The notes: a model not told the origin generated them from the sequence alone. Positions 1 through 10,256 are shown, numbered from the stretch's first letter. The stretch: 64,000 bases of DNA from Salinisphaera hydrothermalis C41B8 (GCF_000732535.1 NZ_APNK01000018.1:1-64000), one strand, 5' to 3'. Translations and numbers: made by a program.

Positions 1-99
1 CTGATCGCTCCTGGTTCAACATCCTGGCGACTCAAAAGCCGCCATCATCACCCAGGGGGGGGGGCAAAATTATGTCGGCGTCAGGGGGTCATTTTTACA
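1..99 (-). mobile_element. Left end of a probable IS21-family insertion sequence (partial)
   Basis: Read on the minus strand from position 99, the sequence starts with TGT and carries two related units: TAAAAATGACCCCCTG, then a degenerate ATAATTTTG followed by a C10 run and TGG. Ends starting TG with several short internal repeats that include AAATTGACCCCC-like units are what I recall for IS21-family elements. An AGGAG (complement of 8-12) lies 7 nt before the window edge, as expected for the ribosome binding site of an istA-type transposase whose start codon would be just outside. The other end and the target duplication are not visible. The family call rests on end structure only, because no transposase sequence is present. 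Confidence 0.6.
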
Positions 100-584
100 T
101 CGGCGGTAACAATCAGACCGTCGATCTCGTCCGGCGAGTCGATCCGCGTCAAAGACTGGCCATGGCCGGCGCGCTGAACGGCCTGCTCGGCTACATAAAG
201 ATCGGTCGGAAAATTATGTCGTTCCGAGATCACACGCATGCGTTGGGGCCGTAGGTCCAGCGCCATCGACAGCACTTTGAACAGATTCAGCGACGTGCCA
301 TCGGTACAGATCACGTCGTCCGGCCCAGCGCCGATCAGCGGCGCGATGCGCGCGCCCACGCGTCGCGGCAGGTCGACCCAACCGGCCGTGTTCCACGAAC
401 CGATCAGCCCCTGCGCCCATTCGACGTCGATGGTCTGCGCCAGCGCTGCGCGCGCGGCGTGCGTCAACGGGCCAAGCGAGTTGCCATCGAGATAGATCAC
501 GCCCTTCGGCAGATCAAACGCATTACGTTTGTGCGCGAGCGGATCGGCGGCGTCGAGACGTTCGGCGTGTTTGCGTGACGTCAT
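81..584 (-). pseudogene. kynU: Kynureninase, truncated at the 3' end by the insertion element
   Basis: Kynureninase is a PLP enzyme that splits kynurenine to anthranilate and alanine in tryptophan breakdown. The N-terminal part is clear: DLPKGVIYLDGNSLGPL, a GLIGSWNTAGWVDLP block, and CTDGTSLNLFKVLSMAL. About 162 native residues remain of roughly 415. The frame then runs into the IS-like end at 99 and stops at 81. The PLP-lysine region is lost, so the product should be inactive. The ATG at 584 overlaps the stop of the upstream membrane-protein gene as ATGA, which indicates translational coupling. The rest of kynU may lie beyond the element, outside this window. Confidence 0.85.
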
Positions 585-1090
585 GCGGCACCGGTCTCGA
601 TTCGACGGCGGGCCCGGCAAGCCAGACGGACGTAACGACTCGCCATATCGTGCGTCACCTCGCGGTCGTCGGCTGCCAGCGCGTCATCGCGGATATCGGC
701 CAGCGCGCGGATGGCAACCGAATCGTCCGCCGCCATCGTATGTCGTTTTATCGCGGGCAAAGCCGTATCGCCGCCGTCCGAGACCGGAGACAGCACCTCG
801 GTCAGATCGGCCCAGGCTTCCAGAATCGCGGCTCGCGGGGCCTGCTCGGCCAGACGCTGCAACCGAGCCTCGCGCGGCTGTCGTTCCGCCCGCACCTCAC
901 CGCCCCGTTCGGCCGACAAGGCCTGCTCAGCCGGGCCGAGTAGGCGCTGAAAACGAACCGAAAACCCGTCGTAGCCGATCCGCGAAACACGCGCCAGCAA
1001 GGCCGATAACTGGGAACGAAAGCCGAACGCGAGTAACAGTACGGTGATCGGCCAGACCAGGATATCCAGAATGTCGATTACAGCTTGCAC
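581..1090 (-). CDS. Small membrane-anchored protein of unknown function, coupled to kynU
   Basis: I do not recognise this 169-residue protein. One hydrophobic segment at about residues 7-24 should anchor it in the inner membrane. The rest is charged, Arg- and Ala-rich, and probably helical and cytoplasmic. The start appears to be GTG at 1090 with a weak ribosome binding site. Its stop codon overlaps the kynU start, so the two are co-translated and it may have had a role linked to tryptophan or kynurenine metabolism. That link is inferred from position only. Confidence 0.6.
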   Translation of the reverse strand: MQAVIDILDILVWPITVLLLAFGFRSQLSALLARVSRIGYDGFSVRFQRLLGPAEQALSAERGGEVRAERQPREARLQRLAEQAPRAAILEAWADLTEVLSPVSDGGDTALPAIKRHTMAADDSVAIRALADIRDDALAADDREVTHDMASRYVRLACRARRRIETGAA

Positions 1091-1156
1091 GCGATCAGGC
1101 TATACCCGAGGCCACATGCTGACATCCGTATTCGCACGGCAACATGCATGAGGCCA

Positions 1157-1672
1157 TCAGCGTGGCCAACGCCCGGTCCATTCCTCGACTGTCAACGCGT
1201 AGCGGTCGTGATCGCGCCAGTGACCGCCAATCTTGAGATAGCGGGGAGAAAATCCTTCCAGCCGGAAACCCAGGCGTTCCACCAGGGCTTTCGACGCATG
1301 ATTGGATGGCTGGACATTGGCCTCGACGCGGTGCAGGCCGTGCCGATCGAAGGCAAGGTCGACCACGCCCGCGAGCATCTGCGACATCAAGCCCCTGCCC
1401 TGATAGGGCTCGAAGGCGAAATAGGCGAGATAGGCCGACTCCAGCGCGCCATGCACGATCTCGTTGAGATGCACGCAACCAATCAAGGGGCCGTCATCGG
1501 CGACCGCCACATAACTGGCCTGATTGGACGCTTCGTAACGTCGCAGATGCTGGCGAAAGCCGGCCACGGTCCGAGGCGGCGAGATCCAGGGATGGTGCAG
1601 CTTGGCGCTGCGCCGGGCGGCGTCGAGAAACGCGACTTCGTGCCGTGGCTGGATCGGCTCGATCGTAAACAT
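1157..1672 (-). CDS. GNAT-family N-acetyltransferase, RimJ/RimL type
   Basis: Transfers an acetyl group from acetyl-CoA to an amino group, probably the N-terminus of a protein. The 171 residues cover one GNAT domain. The acetyl-CoA loop is at about 90-96 (YQGRGLM), and the N-x-x-S motif with the following helix (SNHASKALVERLGF) is at 123-136, typical of RimJ/RimL-like enzymes. The start is ATG at 1672. The gene stands alone, 66 bp from the kynU pair on the same strand. The substrate cannot be predicted. Confidence 0.82.
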   Translation of the reverse strand: MFTIEPIQPRHEVAFLDAARRSAKLHHPWISPPRTVAGFRQHLRRYEASNQASYVAVADDGPLIGCVHLNEIVHGALESAYLAYFAFEPYQGRGLMSQMLAGVVDLAFDRHGLHRVEANVQPSNHASKALVERLGFRLEGFSPRYLKIGGHWRDHDRYALTVEEWTGRWPR

Positions 1673-1872
1673 TGCGCCTGCTTCTTCAGCTCGATCTACG
1701 CCCGATATATTAGCGATATTGAAGGCCGTCCGTATAAGCGCCCGGCTCGCGACAACGCCGAGTCACAACGCGCGGGTTCAGAACACGAAACCGCGGCTGA
1801 ACGAGCCAAATTGACGGGTCCTCGGCAATCTGGAACATTCCCGCCACCTTCACGCACCAACGGTTCTTGCTC

Positions 1873-2319
1873 ATGGCCGAAACACAACACGGGCCTCTGG
1901 CCCAACAGCTGCTCGACGACGCGGTGTTCCCCCAGCTTCTGGAAGACAGCAAGGCGCTGGTCGCCAGCGAAGTCGAAAAGAAGAACATGGCGATGCGCAC
2001 CGGGTTCAACATGGTGCGCAAGGCCAAACCGAACCTCGTCGACCGTGCGATGCGCACTTTGCTGCCGGAATTCGTGGGCGCGCTGGAACCGTTCTATGCC
2101 AGCGCCCAGGCCGACCCCGACACGCATTTCCGCGATCATCTGATGGCCAATCAGACCGAAGTCGCCGACGCCCTGCTAGCGGTGAGCGATCGTCGCGTGG
2201 CCGATGTCGACAATCGCGTGGTCAAGTCCGGCTATCAGCGCCTGCGCGGTCGCGCCCAGCGCGAAGTCGTCGCCGCCATGCCGGGCATTGCCGGTGTGAT
2301 GTCGAAATACGCCGACTGA
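1873..2319 (+). CDS. DUF6918-like protein of unknown function
   Basis: A 148-residue soluble, helical protein. The block pattern (LVASEVEKKNMAMRTGFNMVRKAKP, then LLPEFVGALEPFY, then a C-terminal AMPGIAGVMSKYA) resembles the DUF6918 family that I associate mainly with Actinobacteria. No catalytic motif, signal or membrane segment is visible. I chose ATG at 1873 over an in-frame TTG two codons earlier. About 200 bp of upstream DNA contain no other gene; I see AT-rich patches near 1708-1722 but no convincing promoter. The family call is from memory of the pattern. Confidence 0.6.
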   Translation: MAETQHGPLAQQLLDDAVFPQLLEDSKALVASEVEKKNMAMRTGFNMVRKAKPNLVDRAMRTLLPEFVGALEPFYASAQADPDTHFRDHLMANQTEVADALLAVSDRRVADVDNRVVKSGYQRLRGRAQREVVAAMPGIAGVMSKYAD

Positions 2320-2344
2320 GTCTCGGTTTCGGACACGGCGCCCG

Positions 2345-2746
2345 TCAACGCTCGATGGGGCGCCCGAACCAGCTCGCCGCCGGCTCGCGAAACACCAGAT
2401 AAAGACCGACGATCTGGGCCAAGCCCTGCGCGCAGGTCAGCGTCGCCGCCAGCGGAATGGCCGCGAAATGCGCGAACACCAGCGGCAAGGCCGGCAGAAT
2501 GCCGATGATGAACAGAATCAGCATCGCCCCGCGCGCCCAGGATGCGCCCATCGCGAGATAGATGGTCACAAGCGTCATCAGCGAATAGACCGCCACGAAG
2601 GTGAACACGGTGAACGAATGCCCCGCCGGTCCGGCGGGCAGCGAGAGCGTGCGACCCAGCTTGATCAAGCCGAGCACGATGGTCAGCCAGAACAGCACCA
2701 GCGCCCAGAACACCGCCGCCGGTCGACTCGAAGTGTGTTGAGGCAT
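2345..2746 (-). CDS. Small inner-membrane protein, four predicted helices
   Basis: A 133-residue hydrophobic protein with four likely transmembrane stretches at about 11-28, 45-65, 70-95 and 98-120, and short charged ends. I recognise no family signature, transport motif or catalytic residue. The ATG at 2746 lies 84 bp downstream of the fumC stop on the same strand, with a hairpin between them, so it may be in the fumC transcript or independent. It converges with the DUF6918-like gene. Confidence 0.6.
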   Translation of the reverse strand: MPQHTSSRPAAVFWALVLFWLTIVLGLIKLGRTLSLPAGPAGHSFTVFTFVAVYSLMTLVTIYLAMGASWARGAMLILFIIGILPALPLVFAHFAAIPLAATLTCAQGLAQIVGLYLVFREPAASWFGRPIER

Positions 2747-2778
2747 TAAACCGCCGTTAGTTGCGGATCGTGGAAACT

Positions 2779-2808
2779 CCGGCCGGCGCCGACACAGGCG
2801 CGGGCCGG
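2779..2808 (-). terminator. Stable hairpin downstream of fumC
   Basis: Twelve-base arms with a single G-G (C-C on the other strand) mismatch around a 6-base loop: CCGGCCGGCGCC, GACACA, GGCGCGGGCCGG on the plus strand. No clear U tract follows on the fumC strand, so termination there is uncertain. It may act as an mRNA 3' stabiliser. Confidence 0.35.
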
Positions 2809-2830
2809 GGGCTGTAAGACCAGCGGCCGT

Positions 2831-4219
2831 CTATTGCTTGATGCCGCCCTTGGTCAGCTCGGCCGGATCGAGCAGCCGATCGAGCTCTTCTTCAGAGAGA
2901 TCGGTCTGTTCCATGGCCAGTTCCTTGACCGGGCGACCTTCCTTGTAGGCCTGCTTGGCGATGGCCGCGCCCTTGTCGTAACCGATCACCGAGTTCAGCG
3001 CGGTGACCAGGATCGGGTTCCTCGACAGGGCGTCGTCCAGATTGTCCTGGTTGACGGTGAAGCCGGCGATGGCCTTGTCCGCCAGCACGCGCGAGGTATT
3101 GGTCAGCAGCTCGATCGACTGCAGCAGGTTATAGGCCACGACCGGCAGCATGACGTTGAGCTGGAAGTTGCCGGCCTGACCGGAAACAGTAATGGTCGTA
3201 TGGTTGCCCATGACCTGGGCGGCGACCATGGTGGCGGCTTCCGGGATCACCGGGTTGACCTTGCCCGGCATGATCGACGAACCGGGCTGAAGCGCGGGCA
3301 GCTGGATCTCGCCCAGACCGGCCAGCGGGCCGGAGTTCATCCAGCGCAGATCGTTGGCGATCTTCATGATCGACACCGCGATGGTGTTGAGCTGGCCGGA
3401 GAGTTCGACCGCGCTGTCCTGCGACGACAGGCATTCGAAGTAGTTCTCGCTGGTGGAGAACTCACAGCGCGCCGCCTCGCTGATGGCCTTGGCGATACGC
3501 TGGCCGAATTCCGGATGCGCGTTGATGCCGGTGCCTACGGCGGTGCCGCCCTGGGCCAGACGACGCATGCGCACCAATGCGGATTCCACGCGGGCGATGT
3601 TGGAATCGATCTGCGCGGCCCAGCCGCCCAGTTCCTGGTCGAAGCGCACCGGCATCGCGTCCATCAAATGGGTGCGCCCGGTCTTGACCACATCGGCGAG
3701 TTCCTCGCCCTTGTTGTGCAGCGTATCGCGCAGATGGCGCAGCGCCGGCAGCAGATGCTGCTCGCACTCCACCACTGCAGCGACCTGGATCGAGGTCGGA
3801 ATGGTGTCGTTGGACGACTGGCCCATGTTGACGTGATCGTTCGGATGCACCGTCTGGCCGGCCGTCTCAGTGGCGACGTGGGCGATGACCTCGTTGGTGT
3901 TCATATTGGTCGAGGTGCCCGAGCCGGTCTGGAAGATGTCGACCGGGAAATGGTCATCGTAATCACCGGCCGCGACTTTCTTGCCCGCGTCCATGATGGC
4001 CTTGGCGATATCGCCGTCGAGCAGTCCGAGATCGCGATTGACCTGGGCGGCGCTGGCCTTGATCAGCCCGAGCGCGTTGATCATCGCGCGCGGCGCACGC
4101 AGATCGGAGATCGGGAAATTCTCGATCGCACGCTGCGACTGGGCGCCCCAAAGCGCGTCCTTGGGCACGCGCAGCTCGCCCATGCTGTCTTTCTCGATGC
4201 GGTAGTTCTCGTCGGCCAT
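2831..4219 (-). CDS. fumC: Class II fumarate hydratase
   Basis: Iron-independent fumarase of the TCA cycle, interconverting fumarate and L-malate as a cytosolic homotetramer. The 462-residue length matches FumC. The superfamily signature GSSIMPGKVNP at 313-323 holds the mobile catalytic Ser loop. TGRTHLMDAMP at 180-190 holds the catalytic His, and SSNDTIPTS at 135-143 is the third conserved region. The gene is divergent from purB, with 142 bp between the two starts and a symmetric palindrome in that gap. Confidence 0.97.
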   Translation of the reverse strand: MADENYRIEKDSMGELRVPKDALWGAQSQRAIENFPISDLRAPRAMINALGLIKASAAQVNRDLGLLDGDIAKAIMDAGKKVAAGDYDDHFPVDIFQTGSGTSTNMNTNEVIAHVATETAGQTVHPNDHVNMGQSSNDTIPTSIQVAAVVECEQHLLPALRHLRDTLHNKGEELADVVKTGRTHLMDAMPVRFDQELGGWAAQIDSNIARVESALVRMRRLAQGGTAVGTGINAHPEFGQRIAKAISEAARCEFSTSENYFECLSSQDSAVELSGQLNTIAVSIMKIANDLRWMNSGPLAGLGEIQLPALQPGSSIMPGKVNPVIPEAATMVAAQVMGNHTTITVSGQAGNFQLNVMLPVVAYNLLQSIELLTNTSRVLADKAIAGFTVNQDNLDDALSRNPILVTALNSVIGYDKGAAIAKQAYKEGRPVKELAMEQTDLSEEELDRLLDPAELTKGGIKQ

Positions 4220-4313
4220 CGCGGACTCCTTGTCAAAGACACGCGCCGGCGCGGGGCCGGCACAAATGACGGCGACCCGCGCCGCACTGGCGACGCCGGC
4301 CCCCTGTATTCGG

Positions 4314-5753
<1,440 letters not shown>

Positions 5754-5755
5754 TC

Positions 5756-6373
5756 TTGGACGTACTCGAGGCGATCCGCCAGCGCCGCTCGGTCCGCAAG
5801 TTCGACCCGTCGCACCGCATGAGCGAGGCCGAGATCGGCCAGCTCATGGACCACGTCATCCTGTCGCCGACGGCGTTCAACATCCAGAACTGGCGCTTTA
5901 TCGCCGTGCGCGATCCGGAGCTGCGCGCCGAGATCCGCAAGGCCGCCTGGGGCCAGTCGCAGGTCACGGACGCCTCACTGCTGCTCGTGTTCTGCATGGA
6001 CTTGAAGAGCTGGGAGAAATCACCCGAACGCTACTGGGTGAACGCACCGGCGCACGTATCGGATTCGATGGTGCGTGAGATCCAGCATTTCTATCGCGAC
6101 GACGACATGCTCCAGCGCGACGAAGGCATGCGCTCCTGCGGCATGGCTGCGCAGACCGCCATGCTGGCGGCCAAGGCCATGGGCTACGAGTCTTGCCCGA
6201 TGGACGGTTTCGACTTCAAGCGGGTCGGCCACTTGATTAACCTGCCGCCGGATCATCGCATCTGCATGATGCTGTGTATCGGCAAGCCGCTGGCGGCCGC
6301 CCACCCGCGCGCCGGCCAGCTCGAACTGGCCGACGTATTCATGCAGGACGGGTTTCCCGAGCGCGACGACTGA
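5756..6373 (+). CDS. Nitroreductase-family flavoprotein
   Basis: A predicted FMN-dependent NAD(P)H oxidoreductase of the NfsB/YfkO type, 205 residues. The N-terminal IRQRRSVRKF (FMN phosphate contact) and SPTAFNIQNWRF are typical. GMAAQTAMLAAKAMGYESCPM in the middle and the closing GFPERDD tail also fit. The start is TTG at 5756, two bases after the purB stop, so it should be translated from the purB mRNA. The natural substrate (nitroaromatic, quinone or flavin) cannot be deduced. Confidence 0.88.
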   Translation: MDVLEAIRQRRSVRKFDPSHRMSEAEIGQLMDHVILSPTAFNIQNWRFIAVRDPELRAEIRKAAWGQSQVTDASLLLVFCMDLKSWEKSPERYWVNAPAHVSDSMVREIQHFYRDDDMLQRDEGMRSCGMAAQTAMLAAKAMGYESCPMDGFDFKRVGHLINLPPDHRICMMLCIGKPLAAAHPRAGQLELADVFMQDGFPERDD

Positions 6374-6378
6374 CGCTG

Positions 6379-6407
6379 CCCGGGCCATGCCTCATGCGAG
6401 GCCCGGG
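6379..6407. terminator. GC-rich hairpin between convergent genes
   Basis: CCCGGGCC at 6379-6386 pairs with GGCCCGGG at 6400-6407 across a 13-base loop, just after the nitroreductase stop. There is no T tract. The remaining roughly 140 bases to the convergent thioesterase gene hold nothing recognisable. Confidence 0.4.
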
Positions 6408-6545
6408 TCCCGACAGCCCCCGGTGCTCCACCCGCCGGCTCCGGGGCTCCATGCCCGGCACATGCTCGCGTTGTCGCCGGCAAGCCCGCCGACATGGAGA
6501 AACACAGCCGCCGCTTACGCCGCCCAGGCGCGCGGTGCGTCGCGT

Positions 6546-6986
6546 TTATTCCTCCGGCGCGATGTGCTCCAGACGCCGAATCTGCTCGCGGACCGTTTCC
6601 GGAATGCGCATGCTGGTCTGGGCGCCGTAGTCGAACCAGACGATGACGTTGGTATAGATCGCGATCGGGTCGTCGGAATCAGCGCCGAACAGGCACTGCT
6701 CCAGTTCGAGGCTGGAACGGCCCAACCGGCGCACTCGCGTACCGATCTCGACATCTGCCGGGAAACGCAGTTGACGCCGGAAGCTGCATTGCAGATCCGC
6801 CAGGATCGGCCCCGCGCTGGTCTGCGTATCGCCACCCTCGGTGATGCGATGGATGTAATCGATCCGGCCGTCTTCCGAATAGCGGAAGAACACCGTGTTG
6901 TTGACGTGGCCGAGGCTGTCCATTTCGCCCCATTTGACCTTGATCGGGGTGATGTGGGCGTAGTCTGAGCGGTTCGGTTCGCGCAT
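6546..6986 (-). CDS. Acyl-CoA thioesterase, 4HBT hotdog family
   Basis: A probable cytoplasmic acyl-CoA thioesterase of 146 residues. The 4HBT catalytic signature is intact: Asp23 in EMDSLGHVNNTVFFRY, with HVNN at 27-30. An upstream extension in the same frame is not needed, because ATG at 6986 has a strong ribosome binding site (GAGGGAGG). The gene is divergent from the TetR gene that precedes fadE, which suggests a link to fatty-acid turnover. Chain-length preference is unknown. Confidence 0.86.
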   Translation of the reverse strand: MREPNRSDYAHITPIKVKWGEMDSLGHVNNTVFFRYSEDGRIDYIHRITEGGDTQTSAGPILADLQCSFRRQLRFPADVEIGTRVRRLGRSSLELEQCLFGADSDDPIAIYTNVIVWFDYGAQTSMRIPETVREQIRRLEHIAPEE

Positions 6987-7087
6987 GGTCCTCCCTCGCA
7001 CTTCATCCGTTGTCCATACGCCGCCGTATTGACAGGGCACGACGACTGCGCAAGATTATACGGAAGTCTTAACGATGCGAACCCCGA

Positions 7088-7750
7088 ATGCCGAAAAGCC
7101 AGAAAAATGCATTGTCCGCCCAGGACTGGGCCGAAGCGGCGCTTGAAGCCATAGGGCGCCGCGGCGTGGAAGGTGTGGCCGTGGAACCGCTGGCGCGCGA
7201 GCTTGGCGTAACCAAGGGCAGCTTTTACTGGCATTTCACCAACCGCGATGCCCTGCTCACTGCCGCGCTCGCCCGCTGGGAAGCTCGTGAGACCGATGAA
7301 GTACTCGCTCGCGTGCAACAGGAAACCGATCCGCGAGCGCGCATCAAGCGACTGGTCACGGAAGTGAACACATCGCGGCGCGCCAGCCGGATCTATACCG
7401 CCCTGTCGAGCGCAACCAAGCCGTCGTTCGTACGTGAATACGTCGAGCGCGTGTCGCAGCGACGGCTGCAGTTTCTGGTGGATTGCTATGCCGCACTGGG
7501 TCTGGGCCCGGAGCGCGCGCGGCAATGGGCGCTGCAGACCTATTCGGTGTTCCTCGGCTCGCTGCAGATCCGGCGCGACCTTCCGGACGAATGGCCGGCC
7601 GCCGATGATCCCGCATTCGCAGACTATGTCCGGTTTCTGATGGTCAGCCTGCTGCCCCCGGAAGCCCGGACCGAGGACAACGAACACAACGGCGGGACCA
7701 CCGCCGATACGCCTGCGCCGGACCCGCAGGCCGTAGCCCAGTCACGTTAG
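7088..7750 (+). CDS. TetR-family transcriptional regulator upstream of fadE
   Basis: A 220-residue TetR-type regulator. The helix-turn-helix lies at about 28-58 (VEPLARELGVTKGSFYWHF, then NRDALL). The C-terminal ligand domain is not conserved enough to name a ligand, and the last 25 residues are low-complexity and polar. It lies 22 bp upstream of fadE on the same strand and is divergent from a thioesterase gene, so autoregulation plus control of beta-oxidation by an acyl-CoA-type ligand is likely but inferred. The 101-bp divergent gap contains a TTATAC -10-like element near 7056. Confidence 0.85.
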   Translation: MPKSQKNALSAQDWAEAALEAIGRRGVEGVAVEPLARELGVTKGSFYWHFTNRDALLTAALARWEARETDEVLARVQQETDPRARIKRLVTEVNTSRRASRIYTALSSATKPSFVREYVERVSQRRLQFLVDCYAALGLGPERARQWALQTYSVFLGSLQIRRDLPDEWPAADDPAFADYVRFLMVSLLPPEARTEDNEHNGGTTADTPAPDPQAVAQSR

Positions 7751-7772
7751 AGACCTTACGGAGGATTGAATC

Positions 7773-10235
7773 ATGAGTGTCTTCATTGCCCTTGTCATCG
7801 CCATCGCGGCGATTTGGGTGCTGGCCTATACCGGCGCATCGCTGGCTCTGTGGAGCACAGCGGTGGTCGTTTATTTCGTCGGCCTCGCCCTCACCGGCGT
7901 GATCGGCTGGCTTGGCCTACTGATCGCCGCCATCGTGTTCGTCCCGCCGCTGGTGTTGTTTAACAGCCCCGGCCTGCGCAAGCGCTACGCGACCAAACCG
8001 ATCTTCGCCAAGTTCAAAGCCGTCCTGCCGCCCATGTCGGATACCGAGCGCGAAGCGCTGGAAGCCGGCAGCACCTGGTGGGAGACGGAAATGTTCCGCG
8101 GCAAGCCGGACTGGCAGTATCTGCTGGATTTCCGTCGTACCCAGCTCACCGACGAAGAGCGTTCGTTTCTGGACAACGAGACCGAAACCCTCTGTTCGAT
8201 GCTCGATGAATGGGAAATCCTGAACGAGCGCCACGATATTCCGCCAGCCGGCTGGGATTACATCCGCAAGAACAAGTTCTTTGCCATGCTCATTCCCAAA
8301 GAGCACGGCGGCCTCGGTTTTTCCGCCCTGGCGCAGTCGACCGTGGTGGCGAAGATCGCCTCACGCTCGCTGACCACGGCCGTGACCGTGATGGTGCCGA
8401 ACTCGCTCGGCCCGGGCGAACTGCTCATTCACTACGGCACCAAGGAACAGCAGGCGAAGTGGCTGCCCGGCCTGGCCGACGGCAGCGAGATTCCCTGCTT
8501 CGGCCTGACCGGCCCGGAAGTCGGCTCCGACGCCGGCGCGTTGCCTGACTACGGCATCGTCTGCAAGGGCGAATATCAGGGCAAGGAAGTGCTCGGCATG
8601 AAGCTGACCTTCTCCAAGCGCTGGATCACCCTCGCCCCGGTCGCTACCGTCATTGGTCTGGCCTTCCGGCTGCACGATCCGGAGGGCCTGCTCGGCGATC
8701 CGGACAAGACCGACTACGGCATCACCTGTGCCCTGATTTCGGCCGATGAACCCGGCGTAGAGATCGGCAAGCGCCACTATCCGGGCGCGTTCATGAACGG
8801 CCCGATCTTCGGCAAGGACGTGTTCGTGCCCCTGGACGCCATCATCGGCGGTCAGGAGAAGGCCGGCGGCGGCTGGCGCATGCTGGTGGAATGCCTGTCC
8901 GCGGGCCGCGGCATCTCGCTGCCTGCCCTGTCTTCGGCAGCAGCCAAGACGTCGTACCGCATGACCGGCGCCTGGTGCCGCATTCGGCGTCAGTTCAAGC
9001 TGCCGGTCGGCAAGTTCGAGGGCGTGCAGGAAGCCTCGGCACGCATCTCCGGCCTCAACTACAAGATGGAAGCCGCGCGCATCATGACCGCCTCGGGCGT
9101 GGACAAGTGCACGCCGTCGGTGGTCACGGCCATGGCCAAGTACCACATGACCGAGTGGATGCGCGTGATCGTCAACGACGCCATGGATATCCACGGCGGC
9201 CGCGGTATCCAGCAGGGCCCGCGCAACTATCTGGCGAGTTCCTACCAGTCGATTCCGATCGCAATCACGGTCGAGGGCGCCAACATCCTGACCCGCAGCC
9301 TGATGATCTTCGGCCAGGGCGCGATCCGCTGTCATCCGTACGTCTTCCCGGAGATGGAAGCCGCGCGCGACGATAATCTCGACGAGTTCGATGATCTGCT
9401 CTGGTCGCACATCGGCTATTCGGTGAACCGGGCCGCCCGCGCTTTCACCTTCGGCCTCACCGGCGCGCTCACCGCGAAAGCTCCGGTGTCCGGTGTTGCG
9501 GCACCGTATTATCGCCAGCTCGAGCGTTTCTCCTCGGCACTGGCGATTTCGTCGGACATCACCATGGGCCTGCTCGGGGGCGAACTGAAACGCAAGGAGC
9601 TGCTGTCGGCCCGTCTGGGCGATGTGCTCTCCGAGCTGTACTTCGCCTCGGCCACGCTCAAGTACTTCTATGACGAAGGCGAGAAGGAAGAAGATGTCGC
9701 CCATCTGCACTATGTGATGGCCGAATCGCTGGCCCGTATCGAAAAGGCGTTCGACGGCTTCTTCCGCAACTTCCCGAACGGGTTCGTGGGCGGCGCGATG
9801 CGCTTCCTCGTGTTCCCCACCGGCATGGCGAACAAGGGCCCCAGCGATCGCCTGATCAACGCCCTGGGCGACGCCATCATGGAGCCCTCGGCGTTTCGCG
9901 ATCGTCTGTCCGCCGATATCTATGTCGGTCGCGATCCGGAGTCGGCCACTGGCCGTATCGAGACCACTTTCAAGAAGCTGGTCGAGGTGGAGCCGACCTA
10001 CGACAAATTCGTCAAGGCGGTCGCCAAGGGCCAGTTAGAAGGCCTGGATACGGAAACACGCCTGCGCTCGGCGGTGGACAAGCAGATCCTCAGCCAGGCC
10101 GAGGCCGATCAGGTCGCGGAATACGATCGCATGCGCTACGACGCCATCCTCACCGATGCCTTCACCAAGGAGTATCTGGCGGACATGGCGCACAAGCGGC
10201 ATGAAGACCAACGCAACGAATCGCGCGTGGCATAA
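7773..10235 (+). CDS. fadE: Acyl-CoA dehydrogenase FadE
   Basis: FAD-dependent first dehydrogenation step of fatty-acid beta-oxidation. At 820 residues it matches the large FadE class (E. coli 814), not the 380-residue acyl-CoA dehydrogenases. Residues 1-65 are hydrophobic and form membrane segments. The dehydrogenase core follows, with FGLTGPEVGSDAG in the flavin/substrate region and MDIHGGRGIQQGPRN from about 471. The C-terminal extension (about 560-820) is the FadE-specific domain. The start ATG has a strong GGAGG ribosome binding site. An intrinsic terminator follows at 10257. Confidence 0.95.
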   Translation: MSVFIALVIAIAAIWVLAYTGASLALWSTAVVVYFVGLALTGVIGWLGLLIAAIVFVPPLVLFNSPGLRKRYATKPIFAKFKAVLPPMSDTEREALEAGSTWWETEMFRGKPDWQYLLDFRRTQLTDEERSFLDNETETLCSMLDEWEILNERHDIPPAGWDYIRKNKFFAMLIPKEHGGLGFSALAQSTVVAKIASRSLTTAVTVMVPNSLGPGELLIHYGTKEQQAKWLPGLADGSEIPCFGLTGPEVGSDAGALPDYGIVCKGEYQGKEVLGMKLTFSKRWITLAPVATVIGLAFRLHDPEGLLGDPDKTDYGITCALISADEPGVEIGKRHYPGAFMNGPIFGKDVFVPLDAIIGGQEKAGGGWRMLVECLSAGRGISLPALSSAAAKTSYRMTGAWCRIRRQFKLPVGKFEGVQEASARISGLNYKMEAARIMTASGVDKCTPSVVTAMAKYHMTEWMRVIVNDAMDIHGGRGIQQGPRNYLASSYQSIPIAITVEGANILTRSLMIFGQGAIRCHPYVFPEMEAARDDNLDEFDDLLWSHIGYSVNRAARAFTFGLTGALTAKAPVSGVAAPYYRQLERFSSALAISSDITMGLLGGELKRKELLSARLGDVLSELYFASATLKYFYDEGEKEEDVAHLHYVMAESLARIEKAFDGFFRNFPNGFVGGAMRFLVFPTGMANKGPSDRLINALGDAIMEPSAFRDRLSADIYVGRDPESATGRIETTFKKLVEVEPTYDKFVKAVAKGQLEGLDTETRLRSAVDKQILSQAEADQVAEYDRMRYDAILTDAFTKEYLADMAHKRHEDQRNESRVA

Positions 10236-10256
10236 CGCGACCGACTTGCGCATCAT

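Noticed and set aside
7050-7074. AAGATTATACGGAAGTCTT as a TetR operator
   Set aside because: Only the outer four to five bases are symmetric. It is more simply read as a -10 box region.
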